Assembly (NCBI GenBank): GCA_030180135.1
Contig: CM058239.1
Coordinates: forward strand, 40,647,789-40,711,788
Source: Orychophragmus violaceus
Taxonomy: Eukaryota; Streptophyta; Magnoliopsida; Brassicales; Brassicaceae
Direction of reading: 5' to 3'
DNA: 64,000 nucleotides
Positions 47,194 through 57,419 of the stretch are shown piece after piece. Made by a program: the position numbers and the translations under genes. The number at the start of each line of letters is the position of its first letter. Position 1 is the stretch's first letter. The notes under the pieces were generated by a model, which worked only from the letters and a program-made list of their open reading frames with translations, did not search any database and was not told where the DNA came from.

Positions 47194-50100
47194 ATGGGTG
47201 GTGTGGCGACCCATGTTCTGTTTGATTCCGGTGCATCACACTGCTTTGTGCATCCGGACATGATTGGACTCGGCGAGTTCAAGAAGGAAAATGATGGAGA
47301 AGTGATGAAAGTTCAAGCAGCTGGCGGGCAGGTTATGTTCACAATGGGAAAAGTCCGACACATCTCTGTGATGATCGGTGAAGTGAACATGCCAGCCGAT
47401 TTGATGATTTGCCAGGTAAAGTCTTACGATGTGATCCTTGAAATGGATTGGCTTGGAAAGCATAGGGCACATCTAGACTGTCACCGTGGTCGAGTTAGGT
47501 TTGAAACTGACCAAGGGAAGCTAATGTATCAAGGACTTAGACCGACAAATGGAAGTTTGATTGTTTCGGCAATTCAAGCTGAACGGATGTTGGAGAAGGG
47601 ATGTGAAGCATATCTGGCCGTAATCAGTACAGTGGAAGTTGGGCCGAATGCTGAACTAAGTGAGATTCCGGTGGTAAATGGATTTGAGGATGTTTTCCAG
47701 TCACTGGCTGGGTTACCACCGACTCGATCTGATCCATTCACGATCGAGCTTGAGCCAGGGACGGCTCCAATCTCTAAAGCGCCTTACCGGATGGCTCCGG
47801 CAGAAATGGCCGAGCTAAAGAAACAGCTAAGTGAATTGATAGAGAAAGGATTTGTGCGACCAAGCAGTTCACCTTGGGGCGCACCGGTTTTGTTTGTCAA
47901 GAAGAAAGATGGAAGTTTGAGACTTTGCATCGATTACCGTGGGTTGAACAGAGTAACCGTGAAGAACAAGTACCCTCTTCCAAGGATAGACGAGTTGCTG
48001 GATCAACTCCGAGGTGCTACTTGGTTTTCAAAAATCGATCTTGCTCAGGGTTATCATCAGATTCCGGTAGCTGAGCAAGACGTACCGAAGACAGCCTTCA
48101 GGACGAGGTATGGGCATTATGAATTCGTGGTTATGCCCTTCGGATTGACTAATGCACCGACAGCTTTTATGAAGCTAATGAACAACGTGTTCAGAGATTG
48201 CCTGGATGAATACGTGATCATCTTCATAGATGATATCTTGGTTTAATCCAAGGACAAGGAAGAGCACAAGGCTCATTTGAGGAAAATTATGAACAGACTG
48301 CGGGAACATCAATTGTTTGCTAAGCTCAGTAAATGCAGCTTTTGGCAAAGGGAAATCGGATTCTTGGGTCATGTTGTCTCGGACAAGGGAGTGTCTGTTG
48401 ACTCAGAAAAGATTAAGGCAATAGCGGAATGGCCTAGACCAAGAAATCCGACAGAGATAAGGAGTTTTCTGGGATTAGCTGGCTACTACCGACGGTTTGT
48501 TAAAGGATTTGCGAGCATGGCTCAGCCAATGACTCGACTGACTAGGAAGGATGTTTAGTTCGTGTGGTCGGCGGACTGTGAAACGAGTTTCTCTAAGCTA
48601 AAGGATATGCTGACGAGTACTCCAGTATTGGCTTTGCCTATGGACGGTGAGCCTTATGTGGTTTATACGGATGCATCAAGAGTTGGGCTTGGATGCGTTC
48701 TGATGCAGCAAGGCAAGGTGATGGCTTATGCATCAAGACAGTTAAGGAAGCACGAAGGAAACTATCCAACTCATGACTTAGAGATGGCCGCGGTTGTTTT
48801 TGCCCTTAAGATTTGGCGGTCTTATCTCTATGGTGCAAAGGTCCAAGTTTTCACGGATCATAAGAGTTTGAAGTACATCTTCACACAGCCGGAATTGAAC
48901 TTGAGACAGAGAAGATGGATGGAGACAGTGGCCAATTATGATTTGGATATTGCCTATCATCCGGGAAAGGCAAACACAGTGGCTGATGCTTTGAGCAGGA
49001 AGCGAGTGGCTTCAGATTCAGAGAAAGACATGGACGAATTAGTCGGTATGATCAGTACATTGCGTCTGACTTCCTTGACTGACGAAGTGGAACCGTTGGG
49101 TCTAAGTGCAGCAGATCAAGCGGATTTGTTGAGCAGAGTGCGGTTAGCTCAAGAGAAAGATCAGGAATTGATTGATGAGGCAGGAAAAGAAAAGACTGAG
49201 TATCAGAAATCAAACAATGGGACGATTTTGATAAACGGCCGAGTTTGTGTTCCAAAGGACCAAGAGTTGCGGGATGAAATCCTTAAGGAAGCACATCAGT
49301 CAAAATTCTTGATACATCCAGGAACAACTAAGATGTACCGTGATCTGAAGCGGTATTATCATTGGGTTGGAATGAAGCGTGACGTTGCTAAGTGGGTTGT
49401 TGGATGCCCTATCTGTCAGATGGTTAAGGCAGAACATCAAGTTCCAAGCGGATTGTTGCAAAGCTTACCCATCCCGGAGTGGAAATGGGACAAGATCACG
49501 ATGGATTTCGTGACTGAATTGCCAATGCGGAATGGCAAGGATGCAATTTGGATTATCGTGGATAGACTGACTAAGTCAGCACATTTCCTTGCGATCAACA
49601 AGATGGATAATACGGCAGTGTTGACCAAGTTATATGTGGAACAGATCGTAAAGTTGCATGGAGTACCGGAGAGTATTGTGTCAGACCGTGACGCAAAGTT
49701 CAGTTCGGTCTTTTGGAAAGCAATGCAGAAGGCAATGGGGACAAAAGTCCATATGTGTACATCTTATCATCCTCAGACATATGGACAGTCAGAGAGGACG
49801 ATCAGAACACTTGAAGATTTGTTGCGGGCTTGTGTTCTGGATTAGGGCGGTAATTGGGATCAATACTTGCATCTGTCCGAGTTCTCATACAACAATAGCT
49901 ACCAAGCTAGTATCGGAATGTCGCCTTATGAAGCACTTTATGGACGGCCATGCAGAACACCATTGTGTTGGACACAAGTGGGTGAAAGAAGTATCTTTGG
50001 CCGATACTATTTTGAGGAAACAACTGAAATAATAAGGGTTCTGAAGATTAAGATAAGCTCAAGACAGACAGAAAAGTTATGCCGATAAACGGAGGAAACA

Positions 50101-50584
50101 GTTGGAATTTTCGGTTGGAGATATGGTCTATCTTAAAACAGTCACATACAAAGGCAAAGATCGAACAACAAAGAATGCAAAGTTAAGTCCAAGGTACATG
50201 GGACCGTACAAGATTGTGGAGAGAATTGGAGAAGTAGCTTACAAGTTGGAGTTACCTCCATCCATGTACGCATTCCATAACGTTTTTCATGTCTCTATGC
50301 TAAGGAAATGCATAAGTGACAGGCATAATGTGGTTTCTGAACCGCCTTCGGACTTAAGGGAAAATCTGACAGTGGAAGGAAGACCAGTCCGAGTTTTGGA
50401 CGAAAAGATGAAGAATATTGGAAGAAGAAAGAACGTAAGGATGATTCAAGTTGTTTGGGATTGTGATGGCGAAGAAGAAACAACTTGGGAACCGAAAGCA
50501 AAAATGCAGGCTGAATTTCCTAAGTGGTTTGAGAAACTTAAGGAAAATTCGGGCAGGAAGAGAAAGACTCGAGGACAAGTCTAA
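47194..50584 (+). pseudogene. Tekay pol: protease, RT, RNaseH, integrase, chromodomain
   Basis: Domains in order: protease (VLFDSGASHCFV); reverse transcriptase (LRLCIDYRGLNRVTVKNKYP, FSKIDLAQGYHQI, and IIFIDDILV in place of the classic YxDD form); thumb and RNaseH (VVYTDASRVGLGCVLMQ, FTDHKSLKYIF); integrase (HPGTTKMYRDLKRYYHWVGM zinc-binding part, then WDKITMDFVTELP, DRLTKSAHF and TSYHPQT); a GPY/F-like tail (MGPYKIVERIG); and a chromodomain (VVWDCDGEEETTWEPK), which targets insertion to heterochromatin. Four breaks are visible: TAA at 48244, TAG at 48556, TAG at 49843 and a frameshift near 50055. It is dead as it stands, but all motifs are present. Confidence 0.93.
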
Positions 50585-50601
50585 ACCAAGTGGGGGAGAG
50601 T

Positions 50602-52175
50602 TGTAACGCCCGCGTTCTAAGGATGAACGAAATCTGACAAAGGATGAACGGATTGGATTATTTGATGGTCATCTAGAATGGCCTTTTAAGACAGGGAATA
50701 TTAAAAACTTGGGGGTTCATCTGATAGTAAGGCTTACTGTGTGGAAGCCGAGCTAAAACGAGCTGGAAGAAGTTCAGACCGTGATAAGTGAGTTGTAGAG
50801 CTGACTGGTCGAGATTCAGACAAGTTGGTCGGCATTCAGACCGAACGGTTAAGATTGTCGGATCAAGCTTCAGTCCGCGGATTGATTAACTGGCTGGTTC
50901 TGGGCGGAAACGGTTACTTGGCCGAAATCAGCATTTTTGCCCAAGGAAAGTGTTGGAAGCTAGGGAAAAGGTAAAAGTCGCGCAGCCAAGTGTTGGAAGC
51001 GCGGGGAAGGGTAAAACTCGTGCGGCCAAGTGAAGTAAGCGCGGGGAAAACAGCTGGATTGGCGTGGCCCATCAGAATGACGCGGAAAGCCACCTTCTGA
51101 CGCGGAAAGATAGATTTTGACGCGGAAAGCACGTTCTGACGGTTTTTGGCTTAAAATAACCGTCCACTGATTAATAAAAGTCGTCTTTAGACGACTATGG
51201 ATGATTTTGTCCGCGACCAGAACTCAGAAGGATAGAGAGAGGAAGTCCGAAGAGAAAAACGAGATTTGGCCGAGGAATTGATCGAGTTGGCTTACCGTGA
51301 TCGAGCAAGGTTGGGCGATCGTCTGAACTGTTGGATTCGAGCACAAGAGGTGTCAGGAAAACCGCTCTCATCATCCGATCCGAAAGACTAAAGTGAGTGC
51401 GTGACCGTGGCTATAGATCGATCGTCTGCTTGCATAGATCCGTTGAGTCTAGTTGGCTAGGATTGTTCTGATTGCTTGCTTATCGAAAATTCTGTTTTCT
51501 GCTGAGACTTAACCGATAGATCGATTCTCTTCTTCAAGCATCTAGATCAGATCATGCGCTTAAGGGCAGTTTGCTCGTTAAGCCTTAATGATGGATCGTG
51601 GAAGATGGCTTGTTGGGTCGGAATGATCGGATCGGGTTAAGCATCTATCTGTTCAGGCCATTCTGTTTCTGCTGACTTGATCGATTGATTGGTTTCTTAC
51701 CTTGAGATGCTGGCTCATGGCCTTGAAACAATCAGATCGGATTAAGTGTCTGTACTGATGATAAGCTTGATAACTGACTGATTTATGGCTTGTTGCGTGA
51801 TTTCTATGGCTAAGTGAGACGGGACGACCGCTCTCGCTAAGCAATCCGTTTGCTTATGCCTCCTTTGTGGATGCAGGTGATCGTTTCTGAGAAGGCTTAG
51901 GCGCGAGACTAAAGGCGGCTGGATGGAAGGGATGGTTAGAATTTGGGTAGATTGGTTAAGTTTCAATGTAATAGCTTAGTGGCAAAACTGATCATTGTAC
52001 TTAAACCTCGGAAATCTATCTAAGTTCATTTTATGCTTAAAGATGCTTGTCTAGTTCGGATTGAAAACGCAAAATAATTCTAAGTAAGGAAAAATTCGAA
52101 ATTGGCCTAAGTCCGGACGAGGAAGTCGTCCCAGACACTACCTTCGGGTGGGAAAAATTGGGTCAGGACGTTTCA
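50602..52175 (+). repeat. Tekay LTR 2
   Basis: 1574 bp, preceded by the purine tract AAGTGGGGGAGAGT and followed by a full primer site and a second gag, so it acts as the 3' LTR of one unit and the 5' LTR of the next. Confidence 0.9.
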
Positions 52176-52330
52176 AGTTGGTATCAGAGCGTAGTTCGGT
52201 TCTAGGACAATTTAAGCATAAATGGGTTAGTGGGTAAACCATCCTTCCAGCTGCTGTCTCGCGGTCAGTCATTATGTGTTCTGTTAAAATGTTAGTGAGG
52301 GGGCTAACTTGCCTGATATAATATTGGCAG

Positions 52331-53422
52331 ATGGCTAAGAGTAACCGAAACACCAGGAGGAATGTTTGTGAAACTGGGGAGACATCGGGGAACAATGTGG
52401 CAAGGAATGTTGCAAATGAGGAAGTTCACGATGTTCAGAATGGTGAGAATGCTGCTAATGGCGCTGCTGCTGCCGCGGCTGCTGCTGCTGCTGCCGCTGC
52501 TGCTAATGCTGCTCCGCCTCCGGTCGGTTTGGAAGCATTGTTAGCATTGTTGGCGCAAGTCTTGGAAAGACTGCCGGTTGTTGCGCCTATTCCGATTGCT
52601 CCACAAGTTGAAGCGGATGTGGAACAACTTGTGGTGGACGAGGAGGATGAGTTGCCTGCGCCGAGGAACCCATCCTATCTCCAAGTGATGGATCACATGA
52701 GGAAGCTGGGAACAAAGTTCTTCTATGGAGGAACAAAGCTGATTGAGGCGGATGAGTGGTGGACAAGGTTGAAGCGGAACTTTGACTCAATCTGTTGTCC
52801 TGATGACTACAAGAAAGACCTAGCTGTGCACTATCTGGATGGGGATGCACACACTTGGTGGAAAGGTGTGGCAAGTCATATGGGTGACGAACTTTGCACT
52901 TGGGCGAAGTTCAGTGAGAAATTCAAGGGGAAGTACTTTCCGGCGGAAGCCCTTGACAAGTTGGAAGGTGAATTCCTTAAGCTGGAGCAAGGGTCAATGA
53001 CCGTGAGGGAATATGAAGCTGAGTTCAATCGGCTTAGGAAGTATGCTGGCCGTGAGGCACATGATGAAGAATCCTTGGTGCGCAAGTTCATGTGTGGATT
53101 GTGTGTTGATCTGAACACTCGTTGCCGAATCCGTAAGTATGATTCCATTGCCGAGCTGGTGGAAAAGGATGCGGAACAGGAAGAAGGATTGAACGATGAA
53201 GCAAAGTTGTTGGGAACTGGAAATGACGCTGGGAAAAACAGGAAGTTTGGGAAGAACAACAATTCTGGCAAGTCATCTGCTGGCCGCAGTGTGTGTCCGA
53301 CTTGCAAGAAGATGCATGTGGGATCATGCAGGAAAGCTTCTGGAGCATGTCACCGATGCGGAAGTTTGGAGCATAAGGTGCGTGACTGTCCAGAAGAGGA
53401 CACAAGGCCGAAGGATCATTAA
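52331..53422 (+). CDS. Tekay gag, copy 2 (frame intact, C-terminus lost)
   Basis: 363 codons with the gag core in one open frame, unlike copy 1. It contains the first knuckle CHRCGSLEHKVRDC and ends at RPKDH, because the second knuckle and pol were deleted and LTR 3 joined on, giving TAA at once. It could still make a gag lacking the last knuckle. It differs from copy 1 at only a few residues. Confidence 0.85.
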   Translation: MAKSNRNTRRNVCETGETSGNNVARNVANEEVHDVQNGENAANGAAAAAAAAAAAAAANAAPPPVGLEALLALLAQVLERLPVVAPIPIAPQVEADVEQLVVDEEDELPAPRNPSYLQVMDHMRKLGTKFFYGGTKLIEADEWWTRLKRNFDSICCPDDYKKDLAVHYLDGDAHTWWKGVASHMGDELCTWAKFSEKFKGKYFPAEALDKLEGEFLKLEQGSMTVREYEAEFNRLRKYAGREAHDEESLVRKFMCGLCVDLNTRCRIRKYDSIAELVEKDAEQEEGLNDEAKLLGTGNDAGKNRKFGKNNNSGKSSAGRSVCPTCKKMHVGSCRKASGACHRCGSLEHKVRDCPEEDTRPKDH

Positions 53423-53593
53423 ACCTCGGAAATCTATCTAAGTTCATTTTATGCTTAAAGATGCTTGTCTAGTTCGGATTGAAAACGCAAAATAATTCTA
53501 AGTAAGGAAAAATTCGAAATTGGCCTAAGTCTGGACGAGGAAGTCGTCCCAGACACTACCTTCGGGTGGGAAAAATTGGGTCAGGATGTTTCA
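53420..53593 (+). repeat. Tekay LTR 3, 3' end only
   Basis: It starts at TAAACCTCGGAAATC, equivalent to LTR 2 position about 52001, joined directly to the gag knuckle region with no visible filler. It ends TCAGGATGTTTCA and the TGAGG duplication follows. Confidence 0.88.
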
Positions 53594-54170
53594 TGAGGCC
53601 CATGAGCCCGATAGAAGGATGGGTGACTCACCGATAGGGGCGGACGTGGCGTTACAAGTGGTATCAGAGCTCAGGGAAGTCAAACCGATTCTGTCTTGGG
53701 AGACAATTTTGGGATTTGAGGGTTATGGCTGCTCCGGTTATGAGTCGGAGGGTCAGAGATGGACCCTAACAAGATGCGGAATTCGGGGACGAATTCCCGT
53801 TAAGTGGGGGAGAATTGTAACATATTGGGCGCGGACCATTTGAGAAAGGCTTAAATGAATTAATTTGGCTACCTATGTCACTAAAGTGCACTTACATTTT
53901 CGGTCACTTGTCCCGAGGAAACTCCAGAGTTAAGTGTGCTTGAGCTGGAGTAGTCAAAGGATGGCTGACCTACCGGGAAGTGACTCACGGTATCATGCGA
54001 GTGAGGACAAAACATGGAAAAAGGTCACGTGGTGATTGCAGGGTCAGTAAATTACTCGGTCGGGCCTACAAAAAAATAACGCACCGACCGTCGAACAGGA
54101 GTGAGACCCATGAACCCGATAGAGGGATGAGTGACTCATCGGTAAGGGCGGCCGCGGACAAGACGTTACA

Positions 54171-54853
54171 ATCATTTTCACGTTTCTTCCCATCTTCTTT
54201 CATCATTAAGACTTTGACCTCAAAGTCATCACTGAAAACCACCTCCTTTTATCCAGAAGTACCAAAATGAGCCATCAGCATGATAGTCCATAGAGAGAAA
54301 TCGCCGGATCCATCAAAAAGATCAACCTTTGTGCGGATCAACGTCTTCGTCGTCATTTTACCATGGAACATAATTAAGACTCAAACATATTTGATCTAAG
54401 TTTCTTGAGCTTGATACGAAAGATTTAAGACTCGCTTACTTGCTCTCTCACTCATGATCAACTCGGTACGATAGTAAAGAAGAATCTCATAAACAAGAAG
54501 AGAACAAACATAAACATAGACATAAAATACTACTCAGTGGGGCCAACTAAGTCTAACAAATTCACTAAAATAGAGAAAATCGAGAACCTTGCACTAGAGC
54601 TAACTCACGTACAACTTAGCTGAAGAATCACACGAAGAAGATGATCTTACAACCCACCAACCATATCTTTATTTCACCCTTTTATAGACCAAGAGTTTAT
54701 ATAAACCGAAATTAACGAGAATGATCAAGTCACTCAACTACATTAGATCAAACATGATCTAGCTGCCTAATATTCTGAACCCGAGAGAGAGAGATAAGGT
54801 CTTGTCTTCATTTTTGTGATTTAAGAAACAAAGATTTGATCAAACTTCCAACA
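54171..54853 (-). mobile_element. Copia 5' LTR and start of gag
   Basis: The LTR starts on minus at 54853 and its far end lies somewhere between about 54540 and 54400. A gag start codon is at 54356-54354, followed by FDGSGDFSLWTIMLM, the usual copia gag N-terminus. An in-frame stop follows soon after. The gag then breaks at 54171, where TRIM 2 begins, and resumes at 41935. Confidence 0.75.
54678..54687 (-). promoter_or_regulatory. Candidate TATA box of the copia 5' LTR
   Basis: On minus the LTR reads CTATAAAAGG here, about 165 nt after the LTR start, with a second candidate TATATAAAC just upstream. Position and composition fit a retrotransposon promoter. This is inference from sequence only. 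Confidence 0.4.
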
Positions 54854-55146
54854 CCTCTATATAATCACAACAGTTAACCTGAAAACATAGAAACGTTACG
54901 TTTTTTCGTGTTTTTTTTTATCAATCGTTTTTTCGTGTTTACACACACACATACATAACAATTTGAAATGATGTACCTTCTTATATATTTTGGCAATATT
55001 TAATTCAATATGATTCCACAAAAATATAAAAGACCAAATTTGACACAAATGGAATCGTGAACGTGCGTCAACACAATCACTAAAACAAATAGTAAATGCT
55101 TAAAATATATAACACGTGACTTATATCATTCTTTTGGTTATTTAAG
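54854..55146. other. AT-rich flank right of the copia element
   Basis: No gene or repeat was recognised. It begins at the copia 5' LTR boundary (CCTCT next to it would be the duplication, but the partner copy is hidden in or beyond the N gap). Confidence 0.4.
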
Positions 55147-55147
55147 G

Positions 55148-55193
<46 letters not shown>

Positions 55194-55490
55194 CTGGTAC
55201 TATTTTATTACAGATTTTATGAGAATTATTACATCGACAACTCTATCAGCTGACAATTTTTACCGTCCTATGAAGATCCACGTCTGACGGTTCTACATGT
55301 CTCATGCCTTCCTTAAACTGAATCGCCTTATGAAGATCCACGCTTGACGATTGCATCTGCACCACGCTGAAGACCTCATGTAACCTTATCTCCATTAATC
55401 TGCATTAATAGATAATAAATCGCATCTTTTGGGATTCGAACCCCAGACCTTCTTGTGTATAAGCATTATTTTTAAGAACAATATTAAATT
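55147..55490 (-). mobile_element. Possible tRNA-derived SINE, minus
   Basis: A run of about 42 T (55148-55189) is the tail. About 240 bp upstream on minus lies GGTTCGAATCCC (55442-55431), a good pol III box B. Box A is not clear. In between, a phrase ATGAAGATCCACG is duplicated (about 55270 and 55330). Length and layout fit a plant SINE, but no target duplication was found. Confidence 0.5.
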
Positions 55491-55622
55491 CGACACGAAT
55501 TTCCTCCCCGTCCACCATAAGCGAACAAATAAACATATCTCTCTCTCTAAATCCATAACATTTGTCACTATCCAAAAGCAACTCAAATTTAAATCCACTC
55601 TATGGTTTTTTCTTACGAGTAG

Positions 55623-56026
55623 CGTTGGATATAGGTTTAGCACCAATCCAAAGTTCATTGGAAATTTTGCTAAATCAATCACATTTCATGTCGGTCCATG
55701 AAGATAAGCCCGCTAAGGAGTCAACAGCCCAAAGAGAAGTCAGCGCACAAGCACTATAAATAAGACCATTCACTTTTCATTCTGGACACATTGTAACTTG
55801 CGAGAGTACCGAGCTACTTCTATAAAGCTCCGACCTAAAGCAATCCTTAGGGAGCACGCCATTTGACAGACTCCCACCTCGTACCATCCTATTCACAGCT
55901 CGGCTTCGGCCTTAAGATCAATAAAGAACAGTTTCGACCTCACTTTTAATTCATATCTCACCTCGTAGTTCGGATATTTCAGATCGTAGCTCGTAATATT
56001 GACTAGGTCGAATTTCCGTAACAACA
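55623..56026 (+). repeat. 5' LTR of Tat 2
   Basis: 404 bp. It contains ACTATAAATAAG (about 55755-55766), a likely TATA box, and CAATAAAGAAC (about 55919-55929), a likely polyadenylation signal. Both are conserved in the other LTR. Confidence 0.88.
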
Positions 56027-56089
56027 ACTGGCGCCATCTGTGGGGATCGTGACAAACTTCTTTACGCTCTAAGACGAAGCCGAGATGAC

Positions 56090-57419
56090 ATGACCTCTTT
56101 CAGCCAGCGACAGCTCGGAAAAGGCAGCAGATTAGCCGCCAAACTCAACCCCCCAAACTCGGACAAAGGGACGGACCTGCCGCGCCCACCAACCAGCTCC
56201 TCAAATCCAAACTCAAACCCTCTCATTTCCTTGGGGCTCTCAAAAGCCACCGGGACCAACACTGCGCTAGCCCGCACAAAGATGTCGATGGTCAACAGCC
56301 AAGTAGACCAAACCGGGACCACGAGCATACGCGGAGACGCTGAACCGACGACAACCATCGTACAAGTCCCCGGTCAAGACCAGCAAGATATCGTTTCTCT
56401 CATAAGAACTCTGATGGCACAGATCGACGAGCTGACACAATGCAACAACGACCGCTTCGAACAACTCGCAAATGCCCAGAGCACGTGCCACGAGCGGATT
56501 GACAACCTTCAAACGACCAAACAACGAGCACCTCTAAACATGGAAGCCTTCGTGGACACCTTCCCAAACACAACCATCGGGCCAGGCAAACGACCAACCA
56601 TACCCCGACTAACGTCGGCACACGAGTCCGAAGCACACGAAGAAGAACCGGGAAGCGGCAGCAATATCGGGCTTCTGAAGGCACAACTGGAGAGCATGAC
56701 GTCAAGAGTCCACAGAGCAACCAGCTCGTCCCCGAGATCGAAAAAGTCTTAAAATAAACACAAAACACACCGTTCACAATCAAACTACCCACCTACGATG
56801 GCAGCTCAGACCCGCGACAATACCTGACAGCTTTCAGCATCGTGATGGGACGGACTCAGTTCCTTCCCGAGGAGCGCAACGCCGGTTTTTGCCAGCTCCT
56901 CATCAAAAACCTCAGCGGCGCCGCCCTCAACTGGTTCTCGTGGCTGGAAGCACATTCCATTGACAGCTATAAGCAACTAACAACCACTTTCCTCAAGCAC
57001 TACTCAATGTTCATTCAGGAGGGAGCATCGAGCTCAACCAAGAACAACACGAATCCATAAGGTCATACATCGATAGGTTCAAAGCCATCGTTTCAAAAAT
57101 CTCGGTCATCGACAGCGAAGGACTACCCGCGTTACGGAGCGGACTCCGGTACGAATCACCGTTTCGCAGCGCGCTAGCCCTGAATAAACGGCAAAGTCTC
57201 AAAGACACCCTCCATCGGGCCGCCATCTTCTTCGAGACAGAGGAGGAAAGGGATCTACTCGCCAAAAAATTTGGGACAGCAAAAATCGCGAAGGAAAAGG
57301 AGTCGACGCAAGAATACGTCGAACCGCGCCAACGCTACAATCACGAATACAAGAACTCGAAAAGGGAAGGCAAGAAAGCGGCGACCTACTTCGCTGGCGA
57401 GCACGACCTGCAAGGCAAC
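56090..57419 (+). pseudogene. Tat 2 gag, frameshifted
   Basis: ORF 56090-56752 holds the variable N-terminal part (RQLGKGSRLAAKLNPPNSDK; DIVSLIRTLMAQIDELTQ coiled segment) and ends in TAA. The conserved gag core is in another frame at 56842-57060 (FSIVMGRTQFLPEERNAGF, LSGAALNWFSWLEAHSID), and a third frame resumes after 57060 (SYIDRFKAIVSKISVID). So at least two frameshifts separate the parts. Confidence 0.82.

Larger units (their letters stand above)
44035..53593 (+). mobile_element. Tekay/Del chromovirus array with three LTRs
   Basis: The order is LTR (44035-45631), gag-pol (45787-50584), LTR (50602-52175), a second partial gag (52331-53422) and the terminal 174 bp of a third LTR (53420-53593). 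One 5-bp duplication, TGAGG, flanks the whole (44030-44034 and 53594-53598). After both full LTRs comes the same primer site AGTTGGTATCAGAGC. Pol is the Ty3-gypsy order with a C-terminal chromodomain. The arrangement is expected from unequal recombination between element copies followed by a deletion. Confidence 0.92.
43744..54170 (+). mobile_element. TRIM retroelement 2, split by a Tekay element
   Basis: It is the same TRIM family as 40338-41165 but in plus orientation. The 5' LTR is 43744-44034 plus 53594-53656. A primer site (GTGGTATCAGAGCTC, from about 53658) and a purine tract AAGTGGGGGAGAAT (about 53802-53815) follow, then the 3' LTR 53816-54170. Flanks are ATTAT (43739-43743) and ATCAT (54171-54175), differing at one base. 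A 9.6 kb Tekay array sits in the 5' LTR with duplication TGAGG. Confidence 0.88.
19575..54853 (-). mobile_element. Ty1-copia retrotransposon split by nested insertions
   Basis: Reading minus from 54853, collinear copia pieces are: 5' LTR and gag start (54853-54171), gag (41935-41166, itself carrying a 178-bp MITE), gag end, protease and pre-integrase (40337-39649), a scrap of the pre-integrase/integrase junction (38774-38748), integrase, RT and RNaseH (22206-19614), and the start of the 3' LTR (19613 into the gap). The LTR start reads TGTTGGAAGTTTGATCAAATC at the 5' end and TGTTGAAGTTTGATCAAATTT at the 3' end. Joining the pieces gives one element of about 5 kb spread over 35 kb. All coding parts hold stops or frameshifts. 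Confidence 0.88.

Noticed and set aside
55431..55442. Host tRNA gene
   Set aside because: Only a box B is present, without box A, acceptor stem or anticodon arm, and a poly(A) tail follows, so a SINE is the better reading.
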